Part shown: piece after piece, positions 21,905 to 30,918 of the stretch
Layout of the letters: every line of letters begins with the position of its first letter
Numbering within the stretch: position 1 is the stretch's first letter
From: Planctomycetota bacterium
GTDB lineage: Bacteria; Planctomycetota; Phycisphaerae; UBA1845
DNA: 34,508 bases
Assembly (NCBI GenBank): GCA_029558835.1
Contig: JAKQDH010000077.1
Coordinates: forward strand, 1 to 34,508
Reading direction: 5' to 3'
Program-made: the position numbers and the translations under genes
Notes under the pieces: generated by a model
Told to the model about the DNA's origin: nothing
Database searches by the model: none
What the model saw: the letters and a program-made list of their open reading frames with translations, nothing else

Positions 21905-22777
21905 ATTAACGCGCTAGCCTGGCTCAACGGCGAGTTCTGCCCGATCCACGAGGCGAAGGTTTCCATTGAGGATCGGGGGTTCCAGTTCGGCGACGGCATC
22001 TACGAGGTGATTCGCGTCTATGACGGACGCCCCTTCCTGCTTGAACGCCATCTGGAACGTCTCTGCCGTAGCGTGGCTGCCATCGGGCTGGAGGTCAACG
22101 TCGAGGAACTGGGCCTCGCACGCGTGATTGACGAGGGTGTGCAGCGCAGCGGCATGGCCGAGGCGGTGGTGTACATCCAGATCACGCGCGGCGCCGCGCC
22201 ACGCATCCACGATATCCCCCGTGGGCTGCCGCCGACCGTGGTGGTAACGTTCCGCCCGGCGCCGGTGGTGCCGGCGGAGTTGCGGGAACGCGGCGTCAGC
22301 GTGATGACCACGCGCGAGATCCGCTGGGCGAACTGCTACATCAAGGCGATCACGCTGCTGCCTAATATCCTGGTGCGGACGGAGGCCCGGCGCCGCGGTT
22401 ACTACGAGGCCGTGTTCGTCACCGACCAGGGCGAGGTGCGGGAGACCACCGCCGCCAACATCTTCGCCGTGCGCCAGGGGCGCCTCCGCATGCCGCCCCG
22501 CACCCAGGCGGTCCTCCACGGCATCACGCAGAGCCTCGTCCTGGACTGCGCGGCCCGCGTGGATGTGCCGGTCGAGGAGCGGGCCTTCCATCTTGACTTC
22601 CTGCGGGCGGCCGACGAGGCCTTCATCTCCAGCACCACATTGGAGGTGCTGGGGGTGACCAGAATTGACGATCAACCCGTCGGGGACGGGACCGTGGGCC
22701 CCATTACCCGTCGCCTGCACGAGGAACTGGTCCGCCACGCCCGGCGTGGCCCGTGCCGCAGCGCGTGCGCCGTCTGA
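21905..22777 (+). CDS. dat: D-amino-acid transaminase (PLP fold type IV), probable ATT start
   Basis: The 290-residue protein would interconvert D-amino acids and 2-oxo acids, such as D-alanine with 2-oxoglutarate, feeding D-Ala and D-Glu to peptidoglycan. Landmarks are WLNGEF, EDRGFQFGDGIYEV (Y33), the carboxylate-trap pair R100/H102 in RGAAPRIHDIP, the PLP lysine K147 in NCYIKAITLLPN, and ETTAANIF. These positions run exactly two ahead of Bacillus D-amino-acid transaminase (Y31, R98, H100, K145), which supports the start at 21905. That codon is ATT; AAGGAGG lies six bases before it, and no ATG, GTG or TTG is nearby in frame. An ATG at 21782 would add 41 residues unlike the family. The R-x-H motif favours D-amino acids over branched-chain substrates. 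Confidence 0.87.
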   Translation: MNALAWLNGEFCPIHEAKVSIEDRGFQFGDGIYEVIRVYDGRPFLLERHLERLCRSVAAIGLEVNVEELGLARVIDEGVQRSGMAEAVVYIQITRGAAPRIHDIPRGLPPTVVVTFRPAPVVPAELRERGVSVMTTREIRWANCYIKAITLLPNILVRTEARRRGYYEAVFVTDQGEVRETTAANIFAVRQGRLRMPPRTQAVLHGITQSLVLDCAARVDVPVEERAFHLDFLRAADEAFISSTTLEVLGVTRIDDQPVGDGTVGPITRRLHEELVRHARRGPCRSACAV

Positions 22778-23099
22778 ACGCGGAAGCTTGCCTGAGGCAT
22801 CCTGTGTCGCAGTGCCCGGGAAGGGCACCGGCGGTTGCTTGCTGCCTGCCGCGAGTGCGGGCCCGGAGTCCACGCGGACTCGGTGCCTGTGCTGGCTGCG
22901 GGCGCTATGTCGGCAGCCGGCCAGCGCGACGGCCAAGACTTATGGGCGGGCTCCCACAACTCCCGCGGCCCCGACATTTCAGTCCCGTCCCCCTCGCGTC
23001 GATACGCCACTTGGATATTCCCCACGCCGCTCGGCGGACGTGAGGCGTTGGGGTTGCCTGCTTATCGGACCCCGGTGGGACCACACCCGGAGACCTGGA
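22778..23099. other. Intergenic region before cheX
   Basis: About 320 bp with no gene. The only locally AT-rich patch is near 23005-23020 (CTTGGATATTCC), a possible promoter position. No repeat is evident. Confidence 0.4.
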
Positions 23100-23603
23100 A
23101 TGGACGTGCGCTACATCAACTCCTTCGTGGGAGCGACCTGCAACGTGTTCGAGACCATGGTGGGCATGCCGGTGGCCGTCGACAAGCCTACCGTGAAGAG
23201 CGAAGCGACGCCCAGCGCTGACGTCTCCGGGGTCATCGGTTTCTCGGGTGATGCGACCGGGTCCGTCGTACTGGCCTTCAGCTTCGACACGGCCGCCAAG
23301 ATCGCCAGCGCGTTCGCTGGTGCGCAGATCACCCCGCAACACCCTGACTTTGCCGACGCCATCGGCGAGCTCGCCAACATGGTGGCCGGCGGGGCCAAGT
23401 CGAAGTTCGATGGTTTCAACATCAACATCTCGCTGCCTAACGTGATCGTTGGGCGTGACCACAACGTCTGTCCCTCGCGGAGCGCCCCGCGCATCGTGAT
23501 TCCCTGCCGGACCGAAGCGGGGTTCTTCTACGTTGAGGTGGGCATGGTGGTCGAGAAGAAGGTGCAGCGCGCCGCAGCCGTTGCCGCAGGAGTCACGCCG
23601 TGA
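23100..23603 (+). CDS. cheX: CheX-like chemotaxis phosphatase
   Basis: The 167-residue protein fits the CheC/CheX/FliY phosphatase fold. It starts MDVRYINSFVGATCNVFETM and has ADVSGVIGFSGDATGSVVLA. The active-site helix DAIGELANMVAGGAK has the signature E90 and N93 used to attack phospho-CheY. CheX proteins dephosphorylate CheY-type regulators in the cytoplasm. The next gene, a CheY, starts inside its stop codon, which strongly suggests that CheY is the substrate. ATG 23100 begins the conserved region; the frame upstream is not protein-like. No receptors, CheA or CheW are in the window, so this is an orphan pair. Confidence 0.88.
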   Translation: MDVRYINSFVGATCNVFETMVGMPVAVDKPTVKSEATPSADVSGVIGFSGDATGSVVLAFSFDTAAKIASAFAGAQITPQHPDFADAIGELANMVAGGAKSKFDGFNINISLPNVIVGRDHNVCPSRSAPRIVIPCRTEAGFFYVEVGMVVEKKVQRAAAVAAGVTP

Positions 23604-23989
23604 AAATCATGCTCGTCGACGATTCGCGGACCATCCGCAACATCCAGAAGAATGTGCTCAAGCAACTGAACCACACCGACGTGGTTGAGGCCGCCGACGG
23701 CGTCGAGGCCCTGGCACGCTTCCAGGAACAGGTCCCGGACCTGATGTTCGTCGACTGGAACATGCCCAACATGGACGGCCTGACCCTGGTCCGCAAGATC
23801 CGCGAGGTCAACAGGACGGTCCCCATCATCATGTGCACGACGGAGGCCGAGAAGTCGCGTGTCCTCGAGGCCATCAAGGCGGGCGTGAACAACTACATCG
23901 TCAAGCCGTTCACCGTCGATTCACTGGGGGAGAAGATTCAACAGACCATGGCCAAGGTGAATGCCGCGGCCGGCGCCGCCGCACACTGA
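23600..23989 (+). CDS. cheY: CheY-like single-domain response regulator
   Basis: The 129-residue protein is a receiver domain alone. Acid pocket D7/D8, phosphoacceptor D52 (FVDWNMPNMDG), T80 (MCTTEAEK) and K102 (YIVKPF) are all present, so it should accept phosphate and signal by binding a partner. The start is GTG 23600, overlapping the cheX stop by four bases (GTGA). The Ala-rich tail (AAAGAAAH) is outside the fold. It could control a flagellar switch, type IV pili or another output; no motility genes are in view. Confidence 0.93.
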   Translation: MKIMLVDDSRTIRNIQKNVLKQLNHTDVVEAADGVEALARFQEQVPDLMFVDWNMPNMDGLTLVRKIREVNRTVPIIMCTTEAEKSRVLEAIKAGVNNYIVKPFTVDSLGEKIQQTMAKVNAAAGAAAH

Positions 23990-24045
23990 CCGGAACCCGC
24001 CACCTGAGACCTGCCCGACTCGGCAGCCGACACACCTGTTGATGC

Positions 24046-24429
24046 TCACGCAGAGGACCCGCGCGCGCGAATCGCGTGCCCTCGAGCGATCTTCGGAGCA
24101 CTCGACTCCAGAGGCAAACCGGTGGCTTCGTCCACGCTGCCCGCCTGTTCGCGGAGCTTTGACCGCATCACCCGACCCATCTTGAACTTGACGGTGCGTT
24201 TGGGCGGCACGGCCACCTTGTCCATCGTCTTGGGGTTCTGTGCGACCCGGGCCGCCCGGATCTTGCACTCGAACACACCGAAGTCGCGAAACTCGAGGCG
24301 ATTGTTGTTGGACAGTTCACTTATCACGTCGTCCAGGAACCCTTGAATTATGCGCTTCACAAGCGAGCGTTTGGCCCCTTCCCGCTCTGCCAGCCGGTCA
24401 ATCAACTCTTTCTTGGTTACGGTGGCCAT
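24046..24429 (-). CDS. HU/IHF-family DNA-binding protein
   Basis: The 127-residue protein has the HU fold. MATVTKKELIDRLAEREGAK, a long helix pair, LSNNNRLEFRDFGVFECKIR, a beta-arm region with ARVAQNPKTMDKVAVPPKRT, and VKFKMGRVMRSKL all match. The arm carries NPKT where typical HU has NPxT. HU proteins are about 90-100 residues; this one has a C-terminal extension of about 28 residues (DEATGLPLESSAPKIARGHA), Ser/Arg-rich at its end. It bends and compacts DNA. ATG 24429 is the natural start although its ribosome site is weak. It converges with cheY, 56 bases apart. Confidence 0.92.
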   Translation of the reverse strand: MATVTKKELIDRLAEREGAKRSLVKRIIQGFLDDVISELSNNNRLEFRDFGVFECKIRAARVAQNPKTMDKVAVPPKRTVKFKMGRVMRSKLREQAGSVDEATGLPLESSAPKIARGHAIRARGSSA

Positions 24430-25231
24430 GAGTGTGATCTGCCCTGCTGAAGCGACCCTCGAGTGCCGTGCCCAACCCGAATGCCAAAAACCAGCCTGCG
24501 ACTGACGACCCGCCGCCGGAGCAACCGCCGGTCCCATCAGCCGCAGGGCGGATTTGTCCCGTGTCCGGACGCCCCCCCGAGTGAACGCAAGTCATACTAC
24601 CGCAAAGGGTTTCGACAAGCAAGGCCCATTCTCGGACGCACCGACAACGAACGCGGCGCGCGATTGGGGAGGGTCTGGTTGCAATAGCACTAATCGGTGT
24701 CGGGGGAGAAACGCGGGGCGGGCCGAGTGTCGGGGCGGGGAGTGGGATGCCGGACGAAGCCAGGCCCGGGCGGGATCGCTGTGCGGGTGCTTGACGGAGG
24801 CCCGGTATCGCGAGCGGCTGGGGGCGGCACCTGTGCGGACCGCCAGGCGTTGTTTCCCCCGAGGCCGGCGGCATGTCCGCGACCCTGTTTGGTGGGCGTG
24901 TCAAGTCGCGCTGGTGGGCGGCTGCCTCAGACGCGGCCTCGCGGTACGCAGCAGGCAGGGGGACGGGGTTAACGGGGGGGCTCCGAACTTCTCCCTTCCC
25001 CTCCCTGTCCGGAGGGGGAGTTCTGAGGTAGGCTTCTGGTGACTGGCCGTGTCACCGGCCAGCCCACGTCGGTGGGACTTTCTTGGGCAGGAACGCTGCG
25101 ACCGGTCGCGACGGGGACTCTCGGTGGAACAGAGCATGGGGGGGCGTGTTGGCGGCAGGCAAGTCGTTTGCGGGTGGTCTCGAAGGGCAAGAGGCGGGCG
25201 GCAGGGGCCGAGCGCGACGAGGTGTGCTGCG
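24430..25231. other. Divergent intergenic region (HU and histidine kinase)
   Basis: About 800 bp without a convincing gene. Frames here have skewed, Arg/Gly-rich translations and no ribosome sites. A CCCCTCC/GGAGGGG hairpin lies at 24998-25017. A lower-GC patch at 24680-24700 (TTGCAATAGCACTAATC) may hold promoter elements. The promoter of the HU gene should lie within about 150 bp of 24430 but is not obvious. Confidence 0.45.
24998..25017. repeat. CCCCTCC/GGAGGGG hairpin
   Basis: Seven-bp arms with loop CTGTCC, extended by flanking AACTTCTC and GAGTTCT. It resembles the CCCTCTCCC repeat class but is not a clear member. Confidence 0.4.
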
Positions 25232-26401
25232 ATGAAGAGACAAGTGACCGGGCTGCGGCGCCGTCGGAGCAAGACCGCGACATCCCGGCCCGTAGCGGAC
25301 CACCCGGCGGGAGCGGGGCCGGCGCTGACCGAGCCGCAGTATCATCTTGTGTTCGAGCACAGCCTGATCGGGATGTATCGGACGACGCTACGCGGGCGCA
25401 TTCTCGACTGCAACGAGTCGATGGCGAGGATGCTGGGTTACCGGTCGCGCCGGGAGTTGCTCAACCACAAGGCGGGGGAGCTGTACCACACGCCGGGCGA
25501 TCGCCGGGCGTTTCTCGGGCGCCTGCGGCGGACGGGGGTGCTCACCAACTCGGAACTGGCCCTGCGTTGCAAGGACGGCACCACGATGTACGTGCTGGAG
25601 AACGTTTGCCTCGTCAGGGAGAAGTCCGGGAGCCTTCTGACGATCCAGGGCACGATGGTGGACATCACCGCGCGCAAGCTGGCGGAAGAAGCGCTGCGGG
25701 AGAGCGAGCGTCGGCACCGCGAACTCGCCGGCGAGCTGCGGCGGCTTGCACACCATATGCAAGCGGTGCGGGAAGCCGAGCGGGCGCGCATCGCGCGTGA
25801 GTTGCACGATGAACTGGGGCAATACCTCACGGCCCTGAATATGGACCTGCACTGGCTGCGGGAGCGGGCGGCGCACCAGCAGGACATGCCCGTGGCCCGG
25901 GTCGCCGCGATGCACGAGCTGGTGGGGCGGGCGATCGTGGCCCTGCGGAGAATCTGCACGGATTTGCGGCCGGCGCTGCTCGACGACATGGGGTTGATCG
26001 CGGCCATCGAGTGGCAGGCGCGAGAGTTTCAGGTCCGCACGGGGGTGCGGTGTGTGGCGTCGCTGCCGGCCGCGCCGGTCGAGGTGGCCAAGGAGCAGGC
26101 GACGGCGGTCTTCCGCATCCTGCAGGAGAGCCTGACCAACATCGCCCGGCATGCCCGGGCGACGGAGGTACGGATTGTGCTTCAGGCGCGCGCGAAGCTC
26201 CTGACTCTGAAGGTAAGCGACAACGGTGTGGGTATGGCGGGGGCGCGGCCGGGGGGTGTGCAGTCGCTGGGATTGATGGGGATGCGCGAGCGCGCGATTG
26301 AGTGGAACGGCCAGGTGGAGGTCAGCGACCGGTCGGCAAAGGGAACGACCGTGACCCTGCGTATGCCGCTGGGGCAGGTGGCGCGGGAGGGCACGCCATG
26401 A
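25232..26401 (+). CDS. PAS-domain sensor histidine kinase, NarL-type partner
   Basis: The 389-residue protein has no membrane helix, so it is a cytosolic sensor. A PAS domain spans about 36-147 (HLVFEHSLIGMYRTTLRGRI, TMVDITARKLAEEAL). A coiled linker leads to a HisKA_3-type dimerisation helix with the phospho-acceptor H192 in ARELHDELGQYLTALNMDLH. An HATPase domain follows with the N box ILQESLTNIARHARA and the G boxes DNGVGM and GLMGMRERA. This is the NarX/DegS/LiaS subclass. ATG 25232 is chosen since the residues before it are unlike protein. It overlaps the next gene, its response regulator, by four bases. Confidence 0.93.
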   Translation: MKRQVTGLRRRRSKTATSRPVADHPAGAGPALTEPQYHLVFEHSLIGMYRTTLRGRILDCNESMARMLGYRSRRELLNHKAGELYHTPGDRRAFLGRLRRTGVLTNSELALRCKDGTTMYVLENVCLVREKSGSLLTIQGTMVDITARKLAEEALRESERRHRELAGELRRLAHHMQAVREAERARIARELHDELGQYLTALNMDLHWLRERAAHQQDMPVARVAAMHELVGRAIVALRRICTDLRPALLDDMGLIAAIEWQAREFQVRTGVRCVASLPAAPVEVAKEQATAVFRILQESLTNIARHARATEVRIVLQARAKLLTLKVSDNGVGMAGARPGGVQSLGLMGMRERAIEWNGQVEVSDRSAKGTTVTLRMPLGQVAREGTP

Positions 26402-27030
26402 TTCAGGTAGTCGTTGCGGATGACCACGCGGTGGTGCGGGAGGGGATGAAGCGCATCATCGAAGGTGCGGGTGACATGTCCGTGGCGGCCGAGGCGGCGG
26501 ACGGAGAGATGCTCCTGCGGCGGGTGGCGGCGGTGCCTTGCGACGTCGTGGTCATGGACCTAGCGATGCCGGGCATGTCCGGGCTGGAGGTGTTGCGGGA
26601 GTTGCGGCGTCGGCAGCCGCGCCTGCCGGTGCTGATCCTGACGATGCACCCGGCGGACCAGTACGCCGTACGCACGCTGCGGGAGGGAGCGGCCGGCTTC
26701 CTCCACAAGGGTGACTCGCCGGGCGAGTTGGTGGAGGCGATCCGCACGGTGGTGGGCGGTCAGCGCTACATCTCCAGACCGGTGGCGGAGAGCCTCGCCT
26801 CGCATGTGGACGCCACGCGCGAGGCGGTCCCGCACGAGCGCCTCTCGAACCGCGAATTCCAGGTGCTGCGCCTCATCGCCTCCGGCAAACGGCTGAGCGA
26901 GATCGCGGTTGAGCTGTCGCTGAGCATCAAGACGGTCAGCACGTTCCGCCGCCGGCTCCTGGAGAAGCTCGGGCTCACGCGCAACGCCGAGCTGGTCCGC
27001 TACGCGCTGGAACACGGCATCGTGGACTAG
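26398..27030 (+). CDS. NarL/FixJ-family response regulator
   Basis: The 210-residue protein has a receiver domain (acid pair D8/D9, phosphoacceptor D54 in VVMDLAMPGMSG, T83-region LILTMHP, lysine in GFLHKGD). It also has a LuxR-type helix-turn-helix at about 147-205 (LSNREFQVLRLIASGKRLSE, LSIKTVSTFRRRLLEKLGL). It would bind DNA when phosphorylated by the kinase encoded just upstream. The ATG overlaps the kinase stop (ATGA), so they are co-translated. Targets are unknown. A weak hairpin follows at 27107-27126. Confidence 0.95.
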   Translation: MIQVVVADDHAVVREGMKRIIEGAGDMSVAAEAADGEMLLRRVAAVPCDVVVMDLAMPGMSGLEVLRELRRRQPRLPVLILTMHPADQYAVRTLREGAAGFLHKGDSPGELVEAIRTVVGGQRYISRPVAESLASHVDATREAVPHERLSNREFQVLRLIASGKRLSEIAVELSLSIKTVSTFRRRLLEKLGLTRNAELVRYALEHGIVD

Positions 27031-27360
27031 CTGCGGGCCGAGGTGGCGCGCGGTCGGTCCGCCGTGGGCGGCGGGCGAGCACCCGTCAGAAGATTCCTAC
27101 CGCGCCGAGCGTGCGTTCCCACGCTCGATTTCCAGGCCGACGGATACCGAGAAACCCCTCGCGACGCTACGTTGGTACCGTAGGGTTTGCGTGTGGCTTC
27201 CACATCGCGCGCCGGGTCGCGCACGGGCAGATCGAGAAAAGGGCGGGCAGAAGACCGTGCGGGATTCGCGGCGTGGCGTCTTGAGTGAGACGTATGTCAG
27301 GCGGCGGGTCGGGTGTCGCGCGGACGATTCGGTGGCGGGACAACACGGAGGGAGGTTCCG
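27031..27360. other. Intergenic region with two stem-loops
   Basis: No gene is seen. The stem at 27107-27126 probably ends the two-component operon. A second structure at 27152-27188 pairs AAACC with GGTTT outside CTACG/CGTAG. It lies about 170 bases upstream of the cytochrome gene and might be a leader element. Confidence 0.45.
27107..27126 (+). terminator. Weak terminator hairpin after the response regulator
   Basis: GAGCGTG and CACGCTC (7 bp) enclose CGTTCC, followed by GATTTCC. Short and with a poor T-tract. Confidence 0.45.
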
Positions 27361-30300
27361 GTGACGACAGGACGCAACAACCACGTGGGGTCCAGGACGC
27401 TGGGGATTGCGGCGCTCGTGGTTGGGCTGGCGGCTTCGGGCGTGCAGCAAGCGGCTTACGGACGGAACCCCTATCGTAACAGCTTCTTCAGTGCGTATCC
27501 GTCGGCGGTGGGGAGTGTTCTGGACACCGTACCGAGCCGTCCCGGCCACTGCGGTGTTTGTCACTATGACTTCAGCGGAGGTGGGGCGCGCAATCCGTAT
27601 GGGCTGGCGGTCGAGGCGACGGACCGCTCTGCGGCGGCGATTCTGGGTCTGGGGGGTGTGGACTCGGACAACGACGGGTTCGGTAACGCCGTGGAGATTA
27701 CGGACGTCGCCAACTACACCAACACGCCGACGTTTCCGGGCCTGACGCCGGCGAACGTAAGCCTGGTCTCGAACGTCAACGTTGCGGAGATCCAGGGTTA
27801 CCTGGCGCCGCTGACCGGCGGCGATGTCACGCCGCCGAGTGTCACGGTGTTGTACCCGAACGGCGGCGAGACGTTGGTGGGGAACACGGGCTCCACGATC
27901 CAGTGGACGGCCAGCGACGCCGGCGGCGTTGCCGGTGTGTTCATCTACCTCTCGCTCGACGGCGGGGCGACGTACGACCTGATCGCCGACGGCATTTCCA
28001 ACACGGGTAGCCTGACGTGGTTTCCGGCGAACCGACCGAGCATGCAGGCGGTCATCCGCGTGGAGGCGGTGGACAACTCGTTCAACATCGGGTTCGACGA
28101 GAGCAATGGCCCCTTCACGATTGCGTCGCCGCCGGGCGGGCTGGTGCCCAGCACGCTGCGGGACTTCGACCAGCCCGGCTCGCAGCCGCTGGAAGCCGGT
28201 ATTTTGAACCCGCCGGCGGCGTGCGCGGTCTGCCACGGCAACTACAACCCGGCCGTGGAACCGTATTTCAATTGGGAAGGCAGCATGATGGCGCAGGCGT
28301 CGCGCGATCCGCTGTTCGAGGCGTGCCTGGTCATTGCCAACCAGGACGCGCCCGACTCCGGCGACCTGTGCCTGCGATGCCACCTGCCGCGTGGGTGGTT
28401 GCAGGGGCGGTCGGTGCCGACGGATGGCAGCCAGATGCTGCCCAGCGACGCGTTTGGCGTCGCTTGCGACCATTGCCACCGCCTGGTGGACCCGATCTAC
28501 AGCACGGGCAACCCGGTCGAAGACGTGAACATCCTGGCCAACCTGAGCAACCCGCCCAGCGAGTTCGGCACGGGGATGTTCGTCGTGGACCCGACGGGGG
28601 CGCGCCGGGGGCCGTTCGTGGACGCCGACAGCGGACACCCGATCCTGGTGTCGCCGTTCCACCGGGAGGCGGCGTTGTGCGGGACGTGCCACGACGTGAG
28701 TAACCCGGCGTTTGAGCGTGATATCAACGGTGACTACGTGCCCAATGCGTTCGACGCGCCGGCCACGGATTTCTCGCCGCACAAGCTGGGCCCGGTGGAG
28801 CGGACCTACAGCGAGTGGTTGCACAGCGCGTACAACACGCCGGGGGGCGTGTATGCGCCGCAGTTCGGCGGCAACAAGAGCTACGTTGCGACATGCCAGG
28901 ACTGTCACCTGCGCGACGTGACCGGCCAGGGCTGCAACCTGAACCCACCGGTGCGGACCGATCTGCCGCTGCACGACATGACGGGCGGCAGCACGTGGCT
29001 GCCGAACCTGCTGCCGGCGATGTTCCCCGGTGAGGTGGACCCGGCGGCGATCGCGGCCGGGGTAGAGCGTGCTCGTTACATGCTCCAGAACGCCGCCTCG
29101 TTGAACCTGCTGCAAATCGGCGGCGGGCTGCGTGTGACGGTTACGAATGAGACTGGCCACAAGCTGCCCAGCGGCTACCCGGAGGGGCGGCGTCTATGGC
29201 TGAACGTGCGGTTCTACGACCAGGAGCAGGGGTTGGTGGGGGAGTCGGGAGCCTACGATGCGGCGACCGGGGTGCTGAGCCACGACGCAGCGGCGAAGAT
29301 CTACGAGGTGGAGCCGGCCACCCAGGGCATCCCCGGTCTGCCGGACGGCAGTCTCTTTCACTTCGTGCTCAACAGCGTGGTCCTGAAGGACAATCGTATT
29401 CCGCCGCGCGGGTTCACGAACGCGGCGTACGCAGCGTTTGGCGGCGCCCCGGTGGGGGCGACCTATGCCGACGGACAGTACTGGGACCACACTCTGTACA
29501 GCATCCCGCCCACTGCGGCGTCGGTGGAGGTGACGCTGTACTACCAGAGCACGAGCAAGGAGTACGTTGAGTTTCTGCGGGACGAGAACTTCACGAACAG
29601 CACGGGACAGGACCTCTACGACTTGTGGGCGGCCAACGGCAAGTGCCCGCCGGAGTTGATGGCGCAGGGTCAGCTTGTGCTGACGCCGCCGCTGGTGGGC
29701 GACTTCGACGACGACGGGTACGTGGATGCGGAGGACTTCACGCTCTGGTCGGCGTGTCTTTGGGGCCCGGAGGTCGCGCACGCGGCCGGATGCGAGCCGG
29801 CGGACGCGGACTACGATGGCGACGTGGATCTGCACGACCTGGCGGCGTTTCAGCTTGCGTTCACCGGTCCCGACGTGACACCGCCGAGTCCCCCGACGGG
29901 ATTGGTGGCGACGGCCCAGCTCCACGCGGTCGCGCTGGACTGGGCGGACAACCTGGAATCCGACCTGGCGGGGTACCACGTGTATCGTGCGGTGGCAACG
30001 GGCGGGCCGTATGAACGGCTTCATGAGAGCCTCCTGGAGGCGAGCAGCTACACGGACACTGACGTGGTGGACCGCACCACCTATTACTACGTGGTGACGG
30101 CCGAGGATGACGCGGGCAACGAGAGCGCCTACAGCAGTGAGGCGAGCGCCGCGCCGCAGGGCGTCAACTCGATGCACGTGTTCGCCATCGTGCTGAGCGT
30201 GGACGACCAGGGCGGCGGCAACAAGTACGGCGTGGCGACCGTGACCATCCGGGACGAACTCAACGCCCCAGTGGCCGGCGCGACTGTGACCGGCACGTTT

Positions 30301-30477
30301 GCCGGCGACTACTCGGGCACCCGCACGGCGAGCACGAACGGCAGCGGCGTGGCGGTCCTGGTCATCGGTCCCAAAGGCGGCCGGACGGTGTTTACGTTCT
30401 GCGTTGCCGGAGTGACGCACGAGACGCTGGTCTATGACGCGACCCAGAACGTCGAGACGTGCGACGCGTATCCGTAA
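27361..30477 (+). CDS. Exported six-CxxCH multihaem protein with dockerin-like and FnIII domains
   Basis: The 1038-residue protein starts at GTG 27361 with GGAGG just upstream, giving a signal peptide (about residues 1-34, TLGIAALVVGLAASGVQQAA). Six CxxCH c-type haem motifs begin at C64, C288, C337, C369, C440 and C512. A beta-sandwich-like region (about 155-260, VTVLYPNGGETLVGN) separates the first from the rest. After them comes the segment VTNETGHKLPSGYPEGRR seen in multihaem cytochromes. Two calcium loops (DFDDDGYVDAEDF and DADYDGDVDLHDL, about 781-830) form a dockerin-like module. An FnIII domain (about 838-935) and a C-terminal Ig-like sandwich follow. The protein probably transfers electrons outside the cytoplasm, perhaps at the cell surface; substrate and partner are unknown. 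Haem attachment would need a cytochrome maturation system, not in view. Confidence 0.85.
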   Translation: MTTGRNNHVGSRTLGIAALVVGLAASGVQQAAYGRNPYRNSFFSAYPSAVGSVLDTVPSRPGHCGVCHYDFSGGGARNPYGLAVEATDRSAAAILGLGGVDSDNDGFGNAVEITDVANYTNTPTFPGLTPANVSLVSNVNVAEIQGYLAPLTGGDVTPPSVTVLYPNGGETLVGNTGSTIQWTASDAGGVAGVFIYLSLDGGATYDLIADGISNTGSLTWFPANRPSMQAVIRVEAVDNSFNIGFDESNGPFTIASPPGGLVPSTLRDFDQPGSQPLEAGILNPPAACAVCHGNYNPAVEPYFNWEGSMMAQASRDPLFEACLVIANQDAPDSGDLCLRCHLPRGWLQGRSVPTDGSQMLPSDAFGVACDHCHRLVDPIYSTGNPVEDVNILANLSNPPSEFGTGMFVVDPTGARRGPFVDADSGHPILVSPFHREAALCGTCHDVSNPAFERDINGDYVPNAFDAPATDFSPHKLGPVERTYSEWLHSAYNTPGGVYAPQFGGNKSYVATCQDCHLRDVTGQGCNLNPPVRTDLPLHDMTGGSTWLPNLLPAMFPGEVDPAAIAAGVERARYMLQNAASLNLLQIGGGLRVTVTNETGHKLPSGYPEGRRLWLNVRFYDQEQGLVGESGAYDAATGVLSHDAAAKIYEVEPATQGIPGLPDGSLFHFVLNSVVLKDNRIPPRGFTNAAYAAFGGAPVGATYADGQYWDHTLYSIPPTAASVEVTLYYQSTSKEYVEFLRDENFTNSTGQDLYDLWAANGKCPPELMAQGQLVLTPPLVGDFDDDGYVDAEDFTLWSACLWGPEVAHAAGCEPADADYDGDVDLHDLAAFQLAFTGPDVTPPSPPTGLVATAQLHAVALDWADNLESDLAGYHVYRAVATGGPYERLHESLLEASSYTDTDVVDRTTYYYVVTAEDDAGNESAYSSEASAAPQGVNSMHVFAIVLSVDDQGGGNKYGVATVTIRDELNAPVAGATVTGTFAGDYSGTRTASTNGSGVAVLVIGPKGGRTVFTFCVAGVTHETLVYDATQNVETCDAYP

Positions 30478-30624
30478 GCCGCCGGGTGGCTGCACGCGCC
30501 AAGGGTGCCGGGTCCGCCCTGCTCCCCGACGGTCGTGGTCCGGAGCCTCGGCGTCGGATCGTGCGGGGCGGGCGCTGGGGGGTGGGTCAGGAGTCTTCCG
30601 AGCGTGAGCCGAGCGCACCACGCC

Positions 30625-30649
30625 CGCCCGCGGTGTTTCACCGCGGGCG
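30625..30649. terminator. Strong GC hairpin downstream of the cytochrome gene
   Basis: Perfect 11-bp arms CGCCCGCGGTG and CACCGCGGGCG with a TTT loop. There is no U-tract and it is 148 bases past the stop, so it may be a repeat or a 3'-end stabiliser rather than a classical terminator. Confidence 0.45.
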
Positions 30650-30918
30650 GTGCGTGGCGCCGGCGAAGGGATACCCGTTGGCCAGGGGGGGGCGCTCGGC
30701 CTCCGTCAGGCGGTGTGGAAAGGGGGCGGCCGCGGCGTCCTGACCTCCCCGTCCCGACCGGGCCTATCCCCGTGGAAGCGGCTTCCCCCGTGTAGGGGTT
30801 GGCAGCCGATAGTAAGCGGCTGGCCGAGCCCACGTTTGCTGTACCCGGTGGGCCGGTGGGGGCCTCGACCCGCTGACGATGCTGCCTTCCGGGACTCCCA
30901 CCGGGGCTCATTTCCGAG

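Noticed and set aside
24470..24500. Second sigma-54-like site upstream of the HU gene (TGGCAT, five bases, TTGG)
   Set aside because: The essential -12 GC is replaced by GG, so it does not meet the consensus.
27152..27188. Riboswitch candidate before the cytochrome gene
   Set aside because: A nested stem exists, but no conserved loop motif of a known riboswitch class could be recognised.
27097..29160. Minus-strand 687-codon frame opposite the cytochrome gene
   Set aside because: Antisense to six CxxCH motifs and a signal peptide; no family resemblance. The similar frame at 29194-30621 was rejected for the same reason.
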